The position numbers and the translations under genes were made by a program. A stretch of DNA of 64,000 nt, from contig NZ_NMWV01000011.1 in the NCBI RefSeq assembly GCF_002860405.1, positions 1 to 64,000 of the forward strand, given 5' to 3'. The notes beneath the pieces are model-generated. The model was not told where the DNA came from, ran no database searches, and saw only the letters and a list, made by a program, of their open reading frames with translations. This document shows positions 9,038 through 17,842 of this stretch, piece by piece; the stretch's first letter is position 1, and every line of letters begins with the position of its first letter. Source of the stretch: Bifidobacterium imperatoris. Lineage in GTDB: Bacteria; Actinomycetota; Actinomycetes; Actinomycetales; Bifidobacteriaceae.

Positions 9038-9709
9038 CTACCGACTGACGGCCGGCTCATAACTTGGGCAGGAATCGGCGAGCGGGCAGTTTGCACAATC
9101 GGGTTTGCGCGCATGGCAGGTGGCTCGGCCGAATAGAATCAGTCGATGGCTGAGGTCCGTCCACTCGTCAGGTGGGAAACATGCTGTGATTTCATGTTCG
9201 ATTTTGACTGGATCCGGGTGAGTGGAACGCCAATCCGTACGCCAGCGCAGGCGGCCGGTAACGCGCATCACATGCGTATCGACCGGGAAGCCTGGTATGC
9301 CAAAAGCGTTACCCAATACTACGTTTGCGGTTTTGCGGCCTACGCCGGGCAGACTGGTCAACTCCGCCATTGTCTGCGGTACAACACCACCGAATCGTTC
9401 ATCCAATGCGGTTGCCAAGCCAATGAGATGCTGTGTTTTGGAACGGTAAAACCCTAGCGGATGAATAATATCCTCAACCTGACTTGGATTCGCGGCAGCC
9501 AATGCGGCGGCGGTAGGGTAGGTTGCGAAAAGTTCTGGAGTAACGGTATTGACTCGTTTATCCGTGGTTTGTGCGCTCAGTACCGTGGCGATAAGCAGCT
9601 GCAATGGGGAAGTGAAGTTCAGTGCACATTGTGGCGCTGGAATCACTTGGCACAGCACCTCGTATTCCTGATGCATGCGGGCGATGCGTTGGGATTTACT
9701 TTCGCGCAT
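9038..9709 (-). CDS. nth: Endonuclease III, DNA glycosylase/AP lyase
   Basis: The 223-residue base-excision-repair enzyme removes oxidised pyrimidines and nicks the abasic site. Its helix-hairpin-helix is LPGVGRKTANVVLGN with the catalytic Lys at 126. The catalytic Asp is D144 in FPVDTHV. The [4Fe-4S] cysteines follow the C-x6-C-x2-C-x5-C spacing in CHARKPDCANCPLADSC at the C-terminus. Length and all catalytic residues are standard. It lies 24 bp upstream of the binding-protein gene and about 49 bp downstream of glnR on the same strand. Confidence 0.96.
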   Translation of the reverse strand: MRESKSQRIARMHQEYEVLCQVIPAPQCALNFTSPLQLLIATVLSAQTTDKRVNTVTPELFATYPTAAALAAANPSQVEDIIHPLGFYRSKTQHLIGLATALDERFGGVVPQTMAELTSLPGVGRKTANVVLGNAFGIPGFPVDTHVMRVTGRLRWRTDWRSTHPDPVKIEHEITACFPPDEWTDLSHRLILFGRATCHARKPDCANCPLADSCPSYEPAVSR

Positions 9710-9758
9710 AAGAGCGGCCTTATCAGTATGAAAGCTCTACGCAGTTGGGTGCTGCTGA

Positions 9759-10544
9759 TTACTCTGCGATACCGTTGGACTCAGCAGCGCTATGCATGCT
9801 GGCTTTGGCGGCTTCCTGGGCGGCAGCATCGCCCTTATCGTTTTCAGGCGGGTCGAAACGGTAACCCACGTTGCGCACCGTGCCGATGAGATGCTCATAT
9901 TCGCCGCCGAGCTTGGCGCGAAGACGACGGATGTGCACATCCACGGTTCGGGTGCCGCCGTAGTAGTCGTAACCCCACACTTCCTGCAGTAGCTGGGCGC
10001 GCGTGAACACACGTCCTGGATGCTGTACGAGGTACTTCAGCAGCTCGAATTCCTTATAGGCCAAATCAATGGGGCGGCCGTGCAGAGATGCTGTGTAGCC
10101 GTTAGTATCCACGATGAGATCGCCGGAACGAATCTGCCCGTCTTCCACGGTAGTGGTCGGTTCAGCCGATGAGCCGGGGGAAGTGGCGGCCGGAGCATTG
10201 CCCCGCTCGGAAACCAAACGGAGTCTGCCCTCAACCTCAGCAGGAGAAGCAGTGGTGACCACTACGTCGGCAATACCCCACTGGGAGTTGACCACAGTGA
10301 AGCCACCCTCAGTGAGCACCAGAACAATAGGAGTGGAAAGACCGGAAGCATGGATGAGGCGGCACAAGGTTTTAGCGGTAGCCAAATCGTCGCGAGCATC
10401 GAGGAACAGAATGGTGTTTTCCGGCATTTTCACCAAGCTGGCGGCATCCATAGGAAGAACGCGGACTCGATGAGACAGCAGCGCGAGCGATGGCAGTACC
10501 GTTGCGGGGTCGCTAGCGAATGTCATTAACGTTAAGTCCGTCAC
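9759..10544 (-). CDS. glnR: GlnR-type orphan response regulator of nitrogen metabolism
   Basis: The 261-residue protein has an atypical receiver domain ([61 protein letters not shown]). This matches actinobacterial GlnR, which works without a partner kinase. A winged-helix OmpR-type DNA-binding domain follows ([26 protein letters not shown] to [17 protein letters not shown] to VRNVGYRF). In actinobacteria GlnR controls glutamine synthetase and ammonium uptake. I chose the GTG at 10544 because AAGGGGG lies 7-8 bases upstream. The ATG at 10526 lacks such a site. A longer upstream extension would run through the hairpin at 10611-10651. Confidence 0.9.
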   Translation of the reverse strand: MTDLTLMTFASDPATVLPSLALLSHRVRVLPMDAASLVKMPENTILFLDARDDLATAKTLCRLIHASGLSTPIVLVLTEGGFTVVNSQWGIADVVVTTASPAEVEGRLRLVSERGNAPAATSPGSSAEPTTTVEDGQIRSGDLIVDTNGYTASLHGRPIDLAYKEFELLKYLVQHPGRVFTRAQLLQEVWGYDYYGGTRTVDVHIRRLRAKLGGEYEHLIGTVRNVGYRFDPPENDKGDAAAQEAAKASMHSAAESNGIAE

Positions 10545-10610
10545 GCTAATCCCCCTTGGCGAATGTAATGCAATCGCAAATTTTCCATCATTGTACGCGC
10601 CAACTCGGGA

Positions 10611-10651
10611 CACTGGTTGCGTATCGTTGCGAAAATGATACGCAACCAGTG
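10611..10651 (-). terminator. Hairpin downstream of the membrane protein gene
   Basis: Perfect 15-bp arms CACTGGTTGCGTATC and its complement (10611-10625, 10637-10651) with an 11-nt loop start 4 bp beyond the stop of the minus-strand membrane protein gene. No U-tract follows, so it may attenuate or mark transcript ends rather than being a classic terminator. Confidence 0.65.
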
Positions 10652-10654
10652 CCA

Positions 10655-11359
10655 CTAAGCCAAGAACCGGCTCAGCAGCAGCGTCGCAGAAGCGATAGTC
10701 ACGCCCATCAGCATAACCGGCAACAATCCAGTGCCAATCCACGGTTCACGAGTAGTTGGATCAGGATCCGCATCCCGCACCCACAGCACGGAAGCCACTG
10801 CCAGAGCCAGAGCAAGTATTACTAATACAGCAACCGTGATATTGCCTTCAGTGGTGCCTTTGGCCACCAATGCAGCGAGGTTGGGCAGGAAGCACCAGCC
10901 GGCCACAGCAATGGCGGCGACACCGGAAGTGACTGCATGGGACAGTGCGCGAATGAGATGAGACCGTTCCTTGCGAGCCATTTGGCGGCCGAATGAGAAC
11001 ACCACCAGCACTACAAGCAGGAGGCCTACGGCCAGAGCCCAGGAATACCAAGGCAGCACGCCACCATCTTCAGTGGTCATCTGCGGTGGTACCTCATGAA
11101 TGGGGAAGGGAATGACCACGAACAGCAGTGAAATCACACCGAAAATCAAGGTGATGGCACGGTCGAACACCGAGCCGCGGAACGGCCAGAACAGTGTGAA
11201 CATGCCCAGCGTGAGAGCCGAGAAAATCAACGAAGCTTCAGGTATTGGCCCAGGCGTGGTGATGGCAGTGGCTGCGATAAGCAGCACATAAGCCGTAAGC
11301 TGAGCCAACAGCATGCTGATTGCCTTGTGCTTCCAGTTTTCCTGAGTGATCTCGGTCAT
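10655..11359 (-). CDS. Polytopic membrane protein of unknown function
   Basis: The 234-residue protein has about six hydrophobic segments (for example [99 protein letters not shown]). The charged loop [14 protein letters not shown] lies between segments 4 and 5. The ATG at 11359 is preceded by AGAGGT 6-7 bases upstream and is preferred over the ATG at 11380 inside the terminator of mntP. It sits between mntP and glnR on the same strand, but hairpins separate it from both. No known transporter motif is visible. Confidence 0.8.
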   Translation of the reverse strand: MTEITQENWKHKAISMLLAQLTAYVLLIAATAITTPGPIPEASLIFSALTLGMFTLFWPFRGSVFDRAITLIFGVISLLFVVIPFPIHEVPPQMTTEDGGVLPWYSWALAVGLLLVVLVVFSFGRQMARKERSHLIRALSHAVTSGVAAIAVAGWCFLPNLAALVAKGTTEGNITVAVLVILALALAVASVLWVRDADPDPTTREPWIGTGLLPVMLMGVTIASATLLLSRFLA

Positions 11360-11375
11360 GTGAACCTCTCGAAAA

Positions 11376-11429
11376 GTCATTGCTCGGTCTCATCCTACGC
11401 TGTGTGCTGGAATGAGACCGAGCAATGAC
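11376..11429 (-). terminator. mntP terminator
   Basis: Perfect 18-bp arms GTCATTGCTCGGTCTCAT (11376-11393) and its complement (11412-11429) begin 13 bp after the mntP stop. On the minus strand a short TTTT follows the stem. The arm overlaps the region just upstream of the next gene. Confidence 0.85.
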
Positions 11430-11441
11430 TGCTGCGGCTGA

Positions 11442-12020
11442 TTAGAAAGCGATGATACCGAGGTGCTCAAGCAATACTTTGAGACCGATGAGAATCAGCA
11501 CCACACCGCCTGCGATTTGCGAAGGTTGCTGCCAACGTGCGCCGAAAACGCGACCGATGTAGAGGCCTGCCGCAGAGAAGAGACCGGTGACGATGCCGAT
11601 GCACGTGACGGCGAAGATGATGTTGGTTTTCATGAAAGCAAGACTCACGCCCACGGCGAATGCATCAATGCTGCAGGCCACGGCGAGAGGCAGCATGTGC
11701 TTCCAGTCGAATTGAGGTGTTTCCTTGGCGTTCTCCTCGGGCTCCTCGAATGCCTCGTGCACCATGTTGCCGCCGATGAATACAAGCAGACCGAAGATGA
11801 TCCAGTGATCGAATTCGGTAACGTATGAGCTGAACGCGGATGCGGCAAAATAGCCGAGCAGAGGGAATAATGCTTGGAATCCGCCGAACCACAAGCCGGT
11901 TTTGATGGCGTCTTGTGTACGAACTTTGGAGACGGTAAGCCCCTTGCCAATGGAAACGGCAAACGCATCCATTGAGACGGAAACGGAAATCAACAAGGTT
12001 TGAATGATTATTGAAATCAT
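11442..12020 (-). CDS. mntP: Manganese efflux pump MntP
   Basis: The 192-residue inner-membrane exporter of Mn(II) belongs to the MntP (YebN/DUF204) family. It has six transmembrane segments arranged as two repeats. Each repeat carries the signature acidic motif: SVSMDAFAVSIGKG (Asp16) and CSIDAFAVGVSLAF in the second half. A cytoplasmic acidic loop (EAFEEPEENAKETPQFD) separates the repeats. Length and both Asp motifs are normal. The leader upstream is GC-rich, with a possible -10 TATAGT at 12116-12121 on the minus strand. No manganese riboswitch could be matched with confidence. Confidence 0.93.
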   Translation of the reverse strand: MISIIIQTLLISVSVSMDAFAVSIGKGLTVSKVRTQDAIKTGLWFGGFQALFPLLGYFAASAFSSYVTEFDHWIIFGLLVFIGGNMVHEAFEEPEENAKETPQFDWKHMLPLAVACSIDAFAVGVSLAFMKTNIIFAVTCIGIVTGLFSAAGLYIGRVFGARWQQPSQIAGGVVLILIGLKVLLEHLGIIAF

Positions 12021-12123
12021 GAATATTGAGAAGGTTCATCGCCGCTGTACTGCGCGATGGGCCTCGACCAGCGCTCCCACACGCCGCCTACGCCTAGTTG
12101 AAAAGACAAAACATCACTATACA

Positions 12124-12151
12124 ACAAAAGGCCCCCGAAGGAGCCTTTTGT
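12124..12151 (-). terminator. ppa terminator
   Basis: The arms ACAAAAGGC (12124-12132) and GCCTTTTGT (12143-12151) start 33 bp past the ppa stop. The A-rich and U-rich flanks would let it work in both directions. The promoter of mntP is immediately beyond it. Confidence 0.85.
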
Positions 12152-12183
12152 CATGTTCTATTGCGTTTGAGCGCAGCTAGAAA

Positions 12184-12675
12184 TCACTTGGAAGCGGCGA
12201 GGCGCTCGCGAGCTTCCTTGATTTCCTTCTCGGCCACGTCAGCACCGGTCCAGTAGTCACCAGGCTTGACTTCCTTACCCGGCTCCAGGGCCTTGTACTG
12301 CTCGAAGAAGTGCTTGATCTCAGCGAGGTGGTACTCGTTGACATCCTTGACATCCTTGATGCCGTCGTAGCGAACGTCAGCCGGCACGCACAGCACCTTG
12401 TCGTCGCCGCCCTCTTCGTCTTCCATGTGGTACAGACCAACGGCGCGGCATTCGATGACGCAGCCCGGGAACACGGAGTTCTTGACCATCACGAGAGCGT
12501 CCAGCGGATCGCCGTCCTCGCCCAGGGTGCCCTCGATGTAGCCGTAGTCATCCGGGTAGCCCATAGCGGTGAACAGCTCACGATCCAGGAACACGCGACC
12601 GGTTTCCTGGTCGACTTCGTACTTGTTCTTGGAGCCGCGCGGAATCTCGACCACAACGTTGAAGGTTTCTGCCAT
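12184..12675 (-). CDS. ppa: Inorganic pyrophosphatase, family I
   Basis: The 163-residue soluble enzyme hydrolyses pyrophosphate to phosphate and so drives biosynthetic reactions. The metal-binding signature D-x-D-P-x-D is D54-G-D56-P-L-D59 in GEDGDPLDALVM. Other conserved active-site residues are visible: EIPRGSKNKYE near the N-terminus and Y45 in DDYGYIEGT. Length matches prokaryotic hexameric enzymes. The ATG at 12675 is preceded by AGGAGA on the minus strand. It is monocistronic, with a terminator following. Confidence 0.97.
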   Translation of the reverse strand: MAETFNVVVEIPRGSKNKYEVDQETGRVFLDRELFTAMGYPDDYGYIEGTLGEDGDPLDALVMVKNSVFPGCVIECRAVGLYHMEDEEGGDDKVLCVPADVRYDGIKDVKDVNEYHLAEIKHFFEQYKALEPGKEVKPGDYWTGADVAEKEIKEARERLAASK

Positions 12676-12775
12676 TGTTTATCTCCTTGTCTGGAAACTA
12701 TTCGTTACACACACTACTACCGACTGTGCGAAGTCACACAGTGTTGCCCTTCGCACAGTCGGCATACACGACATA

Positions 12776-15055
12776 TCACTGCACAGACAGGATATGAGCC
12801 ACGTCAGCCCACGGGGCGAGCGAAACGTAGTTGTCCCAGCCCCACTGGAACTCACGGCCGGTCAGCTCATCGCGCACCGTAAGCGGACGGTCGGTAGGCA
12901 GTCCAAGCTCGCCCAACTCCACATGCACCATAGCCTGATGTGCGTTGTGACCGTCGAGGTTGACCACCACAATCAGCGTATCCGCCTGGCCGGTGCCGGT
13001 CAGCTCGGCCGGCGTATGGCGGGCGAACGCCAGAATGTTCGGATCCGAGGTGGGCAGAATAGTCAGGTTGTGGTAGCTCAGTGCAGCCGGATGAGAACGA
13101 CGAATCTTGTTCAGCGAAGTGAGCATCTTGGCCACGCCATAACGCTCGGCCTTGGACCAATCGCGAACCTTGACCTCGTACTTCTCGTTATCGATCTGCT
13201 CCTCGAAACCGGGGCGCTGCCTGTTCTCAATCAGCTCGAAGCCGTTGTAGATGCCCCAGCTCGGGGAGCCCATAGCTGCGAGTACCGCGCGCACGCAGTG
13301 GCCGGCGATGCCGTTGTCGCGCACGTAGGCGGTGAGAATATCCGGGGTGGTGGGCCAGAAGGTGTTGTGCTGGTAGTAGCCGTCGTCGCCATTGGTGACC
13401 GGCAGATACTCCTCCAGCTCCTCCTTGGTGTTGCGCCACGGGAAGTAGCAGTGGGACTGGGTGAAGCCCACATAGCTCAGTGCACGCATCATGCCCGGGC
13501 GGGTGAACGCTTCAGCCAGGAACAAGATCTCCGGGTGCTTCTTGGTCACGGCGGCAATCACGTCCTGCCAGAAACGAACCGGCTTGGTATGCGGGTTATC
13601 AATACGGAAGATGGTAACGCCTGCGTCGATCCACAGGTTCAGCACGCGTTCGACTTCCTTCTCAATGCCGGGCATATCGGCGTTGAAGTCGATCGGGTAG
13701 ATGTCCTGATACTTCTTCGGCGGGTTCTCGGCGAAGGCGATGGTGCCGTCCGGCTTGTGGCGGAACCAATCCGGGTGCTGCTTAACCCACGGGTGGTCAG
13801 GAGAGCACTGCAGAGCAAAATCAAGGGCGATTTCGAGACCCAGCTCATGAGCGCGAGCGGTCAGAGCCTTGAAATCATCCATCGTGCCAAGCAGCGGGTC
13901 GACGGTATCATGGCCGCCAAGTTCGGAGCCGATGCCGAACGGGGAGCCCGGATCATCAGGACCAGCAACCAGCGAATTGTTGCGGCCCTTACGGTTGGTC
14001 ACACCGATCGGGAAGATCGGCGGCAGGTAGACGATGTCGAAGCCTTCGGCCTTGGCACGCTCCAAACCGGCGAGCGAAGTCTTCAGCGTACCCTGAATAA
14101 TCTTGCCGGTGTTCGGATCGACCGTGGCACCTTCGGAGCGCGGGAAGAACTGATACCAAGCGGCGAAGCTGGACTTCGGACGTTCCACCTTGAAGCGCTG
14201 CGGCTGGCTGGGAGAAATGCCGTCGCGCAGCGGGTTGGACTCATGCAGTGCGGCGATGTGCGGGTTATCGCCGGCTGCCAGACGCTCCTCAGGAGTCAGG
14301 GATTCATCGGCCATCGTCTCAGCGGCCTGCTGCAGTGCCTTGCGCTCGCGGGCAGGAAGGCCGGCATCCGGGGTCACGGCCCAACGAGCCAACAGCTCGG
14401 CACCGGAGTTCAGCGCGTTATCCACATCGTCATGAACCTTCACCTTGATGCGGGCATCATGCAGCCAGGACTTGTAGGTGTCTTCCCAGCCCTCAATGGT
14501 CACAGTCCATTCGCCAAGTTGACGCTTGACTGCGGCATAACCATCTTCCCAAGGCTTCAAATCGCTGTGCTCGCCGCACTTCAGCGTGACTTCCCAACGA
14601 TCCAGACCAGCGTTCGTGCAAGTCATGGCGCGGCGCAGCGTTTCCTTGCCGCGTGCATTGCGCACGATGGCGGTGGCGCCTACCTTGGTACGACCTTCGA
14701 TGAACACCTGGGCGGTCACCTTGAATGGTTCGCCAAGCTCAACGCGTGCCGGGTAGATGCCGCGCTCTTCGCCAGGCGTAATGTCCATGACGTTGATGCG
14801 GCCGAACAGGCCAGGCTCATCAGCGGGAATGGACGGGGCCGGAGCTTCGCCGGTCAGGCCCTTGAGCGCTGCATTGGCGCGTGCGGTTTCGGCATCGACG
14901 CGCTTGCGCGTGGTCTTGGTGGTTTTGGATCGGGAAGTCGCCTTTGACTTCGCTGCCTTGGAGGACTTGGAGACCTTAGTGGTCTGAGCGGCCTTAACGG
15001 CCTCGAGGGATTCTGTTTCAGATGTGCGCGAATCCGCGCTATGTTGTACTGCCAT
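12776..15055 (-). CDS. glgE: GlgE: alpha-1,4-glucan:maltose-1-phosphate maltosyltransferase
   Basis: The 759-residue GH13_3 enzyme extends alpha-glucan using maltose 1-phosphate. An N-terminal Ala/Lys/Thr-rich basic tail (about 60 residues) precedes the family N-domain (RINVMDITPGEERGIYPARVELGEPF). The catalytic barrel shows FFPRSEG, a nucleophile Asp in IFRIDNPHTKP near residue 488, and the acid/base Glu in FLAEAFTRPGMM. The C-terminal beta domain ends in LAPWADVAHILSVQ. I chose the ATG at 15055. Upstream ATGs extend into a non-conserved frame through DnaA-box-like DNA. TreS or Pep2 partners are not in the window. Confidence 0.9.
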   Translation of the reverse strand: MAVQHSADSRTSETESLEAVKAAQTTKVSKSSKAAKSKATSRSKTTKTTRKRVDAETARANAALKGLTGEAPAPSIPADEPGLFGRINVMDITPGEERGIYPARVELGEPFKVTAQVFIEGRTKVGATAIVRNARGKETLRRAMTCTNAGLDRWEVTLKCGEHSDLKPWEDGYAAVKRQLGEWTVTIEGWEDTYKSWLHDARIKVKVHDDVDNALNSGAELLARWAVTPDAGLPARERKALQQAAETMADESLTPEERLAAGDNPHIAALHESNPLRDGISPSQPQRFKVERPKSSFAAWYQFFPRSEGATVDPNTGKIIQGTLKTSLAGLERAKAEGFDIVYLPPIFPIGVTNRKGRNNSLVAGPDDPGSPFGIGSELGGHDTVDPLLGTMDDFKALTARAHELGLEIALDFALQCSPDHPWVKQHPDWFRHKPDGTIAFAENPPKKYQDIYPIDFNADMPGIEKEVERVLNLWIDAGVTIFRIDNPHTKPVRFWQDVIAAVTKKHPEILFLAEAFTRPGMMRALSYVGFTQSHCYFPWRNTKEELEEYLPVTNGDDGYYQHNTFWPTTPDILTAYVRDNGIAGHCVRAVLAAMGSPSWGIYNGFELIENRQRPGFEEQIDNEKYEVKVRDWSKAERYGVAKMLTSLNKIRRSHPAALSYHNLTILPTSDPNILAFARHTPAELTGTGQADTLIVVVNLDGHNAHQAMVHVELGELGLPTDRPLTVRDELTGREFQWGWDNYVSLAPWADVAHILSVQ

Positions 15056-15094
15056 ACGGCCCATTCTAAGGGGAATCCGACATTTGGCGTGCAT

Positions 15095-15165
15095 TGTGGA
15101 CAACTTTTGGATGAACGTTCGATAAATGGCTTGAAGTGGATAACTCGTTGTCCAAGTTATCCACA
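15095..15165. promoter_or_regulatory. Cluster of three DnaA-box-like sites
   Basis: The 242-bp gap between divergent glgE and the surface-protein gene holds TTATCCACA (15157-15165), its near-match in reverse (AGTGGATAA, 15135-15143) and TTGTCCACA in reverse (15095-15103). The first two form a 10-bp inverted repeat, GTGGATAACT/AGTTATCCAC. Promoters for both flanking genes should also lie here, but I could not assign them. Confidence 0.55.
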
Positions 15166-15297
15166 ACTCGCCAGTAAACGGCAAGCTCGGACCACATTGC
15201 CCGAAAAACGGCTGATGAAAGCCGTAAATCTGCCATGCTCATGGTCTATTCGCTCGCAATGATGTGGGTGAATTCACACCACGGAAAGGATGGGAAC

Positions 15298-17271
15298 ATG
15301 GCGGCATCATGGTGGAAGAAACGCGTGATTGCTTTTGGGGCCATGCTGGCGGGTCTGGCAATGATGATGGGCGTAATTATCGGAACGCCTGCAAGGGCTT
15401 ATGCGGCAATAGTGCTTTCGCCCTCGCGCGCACATCAACGCATCGACTTTACGTTCGACGGTAATCGGCTTCAATTAGGTGTTATAGCTAATGATGCCGA
15501 TAACACCCGGTATTACTGCATTGAAGCCAGCCTCATCACCGATTATGTCAGCGGCCCCACACGCGTGGTTGATGATGACATGGAAGTGCGGCGCATGGCT
15601 TGGCTTCTTGACCGCTATCGCATTGCGTCAACCAATGATTATGCGGCTATCGCGTCGCTGATTCAGGACAAATTCGGCAACCAGGAGCAGTGGAAACCGC
15701 AACGTGATTATCTTGTGCCGCTGTATCCGGAAGTTTTCGCTCGAGCGCAGGAGATGTGGAGTGAGGCGGAGCGCAATACGCAGGGCAATGCAGTAATCGA
15801 GAGCACATATGCCGAAGGTTTGCGTCAAGGCACTGTTACGGTGGCAGTGGTTAACGGGGATGAACGCCAGCCGCAGCCGGTTGCAGGCGTGCCGTTCACC
15901 ATTACGCTCGAGGGTCCGGCCGTGTTTGAGGATAACGGTCTCAAAACATTGAGCAAGACCTCCACCGAGCAGGAGCAAACCTATCAGTGGAAGGCCACCG
16001 GGCGAGGCGAAGTGCGTGCAAGCGTCACCTATGACATTCCGCGAATGAGACATATGGATGCCCGCCAAGATATGCGCGCGTTCGATTCGTTCAGCTCGGT
16101 TCCGGGTGAAGCGGTGACATTCAAAGTGCGCAAGGATTTCACGCCATCGGTGCATACGCAGGTTTCAAGCAAAATATTGGATGCTGGCGCAGCGGTATTC
16201 GATGAGGTGACCAGCGCAGTGGTTGGCTCTGATAGTCACTGGGTGCCGGATTTGCTATTGAACGCTCAGGGATATTACTTTGCCGAACTTGGCGTTGACG
16301 ATCTGGCGCATATTACGGCGCCTCAAACTGGTGAAAGTGCTGATGATTATTTGGCCCGTTTGAAAGCGGACGGATATGCGCCGGTTGCCTATGGCAGTGC
16401 ATCATTCAGCGGGCCCAACCAAAGCGCTCGCGTACAGGCTATGACCAAACCGGATGGCAGTAAGCCGTATCTGACTCGTGCAGGCGGTGGATTCAGTACA
16501 TGGGTGTGGGTTTTCCGCAAAAGTGAGCAGAGCAAAGAAGCGCAAGATTATCTCACCGGTGACTGGAGCAGTACGTTCTTGGAAGCTGAGGAAAGTGGTT
16601 CGAATCGCAGCAGGTTGACTGTGGAATCAACGGTGACTGAGCATTCCGCTCAGATAGGTGCCGAATTAAGCGACACCATTACCGTCACCGGTTTCCCGGA
16701 TGACCACGGCAACTTTACCGGCGATGAGGTTTTTGGCTTTGGTGCTGATAGACCGCACGCGCAGGTAAGCGTCTGGTGGGCAGGTGATTCAGCCGATCAG
16801 ACGCAAGATGAACACTATAAGCCGAGCGGTGCCGCAGTGCCTCAGGAAGATGAGCATCATCGCAAGTTAATAACGTGGGATATTCCGGCAAGGAACGGCA
16901 CGTTTAAGATTGGCGCGGGAACGCTCGACGCCAATGGTGACCCCATGACTATTACCGCACAGCAACATGGCTGGTATGTATTCGTGTGGGAATTCAAGGG
17001 CGATGACCGTGTGATGCCTGCAACGAGCAGATACGACGATGCATGGGAGCGCACTCGTGTGACCGAGCCCTGCGATCCTGAGGAACCGTGTGAGCCTGAT
17101 GAACCAGATGAGGAGGAGCCAGAGGAACCTGAGGAGCCGGTCAAGCCCGAAGAGCCTGAAACGCCATTACCGTATACCGGCATCAATATGATGCCTCCGT
17201 TGGCGGTAACGGCTACGGCCATTCTCATCGGTGGCGTGATGCTGTTCATAGCCAGCAGGCGGCATATCTAG
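15298..17271 (+). CDS. Sortase-anchored cell-surface protein (LPYTG)
   Basis: The 657-residue protein has a basic N-terminus and a Sec signal peptide (about residues 1-37, ending ARAYA). The ectodomain begins with a thioester-domain-like segment (NTRYYCIEASLITD with a lone Cys). Two Ig-like beta regions and a Glu/Pro-rich wall-spanning stretch (EEPEEPEEPVKPEEP) follow. It ends with LPYTG, a hydrophobic helix and a RRH tail, the classic sortase substrate. I chose the ATG at 15298 because GGAAAGGATGGG precedes it. An adhesion role is inferred from architecture only. A terminator follows the stop. Confidence 0.85.
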   Translation: MAASWWKKRVIAFGAMLAGLAMMMGVIIGTPARAYAAIVLSPSRAHQRIDFTFDGNRLQLGVIANDADNTRYYCIEASLITDYVSGPTRVVDDDMEVRRMAWLLDRYRIASTNDYAAIASLIQDKFGNQEQWKPQRDYLVPLYPEVFARAQEMWSEAERNTQGNAVIESTYAEGLRQGTVTVAVVNGDERQPQPVAGVPFTITLEGPAVFEDNGLKTLSKTSTEQEQTYQWKATGRGEVRASVTYDIPRMRHMDARQDMRAFDSFSSVPGEAVTFKVRKDFTPSVHTQVSSKILDAGAAVFDEVTSAVVGSDSHWVPDLLLNAQGYYFAELGVDDLAHITAPQTGESADDYLARLKADGYAPVAYGSASFSGPNQSARVQAMTKPDGSKPYLTRAGGGFSTWVWVFRKSEQSKEAQDYLTGDWSSTFLEAEESGSNRSRLTVESTVTEHSAQIGAELSDTITVTGFPDDHGNFTGDEVFGFGADRPHAQVSVWWAGDSADQTQDEHYKPSGAAVPQEDEHHRKLITWDIPARNGTFKIGAGTLDANGDPMTITAQQHGWYVFVWEFKGDDRVMPATSRYDDAWERTRVTEPCDPEEPCEPDEPDEEEPEEPEEPVKPEEPETPLPYTGINMMPPLAVTATAILIGGVMLFIASRRHI

Positions 17272-17282
17272 TCGGAAATACG

Positions 17283-17315
17283 AAAAACCGGAATCCATTC
17301 GGATTCCGGTTTTGT
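17283..17315 (+). terminator. Terminator of the surface-protein gene
   Basis: The arms AAAACCGGAATCC and GGATTCCGGTTTT (17284-17313) have a 4-nt loop and TTTTG on the plus strand, 12 bp after the stop. Confidence 0.9.
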
Positions 17316-17359
17316 TGGTAGCGGGGCATGGATTTGAACCATGGACCTCTGGGTTATGA
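17316..17359 (-). other. attL with displaced 3' half of tRNA-fMet
   Basis: On the minus strand this reads as the T-arm and acceptor 3' strand of an initiator tRNA, ending CCCCGCTA followed by an encoded CCA. The left flank of the 16-bp core (17344-17359) is host DNA. It is the original 3' half of the tRNA gene, displaced by phage insertion. Its T-stem (CATGG/CCATG) differs from that in the rebuilt gene at attR. Confidence 0.85.
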
Positions 17360-17376
17360 TCCCAAACGACCCAAAA

Positions 17377-17748
17377 TCAGGCCGCCAGAACCACTGCCGG
17401 GGTCTTCCATGCCCCGCCACCTAGGCGGAAGTCGTCAACGTTGACGACTGATAAACCTCCATTCTTTCCATCGAGGATCGCTCGAACTTTCGACGGCGTA
17501 AGGTCGTCGCGCTGCAATGTATCAAGGGAGATACCAAAGTAGTCGGCGGCGGCCAGCATATCTTCGTAGAACCAACGATTTTTCCCCTTGAGCAGGTTGG
17601 TAATCATCGCAGGGTCTTTTCCGATGTAGGCGGCAAGGTCTTTGCGTTTGGTGCCAGAGGCAGCCATGAACATGTTTAGGTTGTCGTTGGCTAACGCCTG
17701 ACGATCCGTCTTGGGGGCCACACTCGGCGGCGCAAATACTTGAGTCAT
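17377..17748 (-). CDS. Putative prophage repressor (helix-turn-helix)
   Basis: The 123-residue protein has a Cro/CI-type HTH region: LNMFMAASGTKRKDLAAYIGKDPAMITNLLKGKNRWFYEDMLAAADYFGISLDTL. No peptidase domain is present, so it is not a LexA-like self-cleaving repressor. The short C-terminal part ends three residues after a Gly-rich turn. It is the leftmost phage gene, pointing to attL, and divergent from the Cro-like gene. I chose the ATG at 17748. The start codon lies within operator O-left (17738-17756) and there is no ribosome-binding site, so a leaderless or weakly translated message is likely. The product probably maintains lysogeny. Confidence 0.75.
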   Translation of the reverse strand: MTQVFAPPSVAPKTDRQALANDNLNMFMAASGTKRKDLAAYIGKDPAMITNLLKGKNRWFYEDMLAAADYFGISLDTLQRDDLTPSKVRAILDGKNGGLSVVNVDDFRLGGGAWKTPAVVLAA

Positions 17749-17842
17749 ATTCAACATTGTAAGCCATATCCGAAAAATTGCAACACGCCGAATTATGTGA
17801 ATGTGCTTGAACAGGACTATTGTACTTGAACATGACTCAAGT
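17738..17842. promoter_or_regulatory. Divergent operator region of the lysogeny switch
   Basis: The palindrome ACTTGAACATGACTCAAGT lies at 17824-17842. A reverse-oriented copy with 16 of 19 matches lies at 17738-17756. Each overlaps the start codon of the regulator gene facing away. A half-site GCTTGAACAGGAC occurs at 17805-17816. The 80 bp between them must hold both promoters. The layout fits two regulators competing for shared operators. Confidence 0.75.

Noticed and set aside
12021-12123. Manganese riboswitch (yybP-ykoY) upstream of mntP
   Set aside because: The leader is GC-rich and structured, but the conserved loop sequences of the class were not found by eye.
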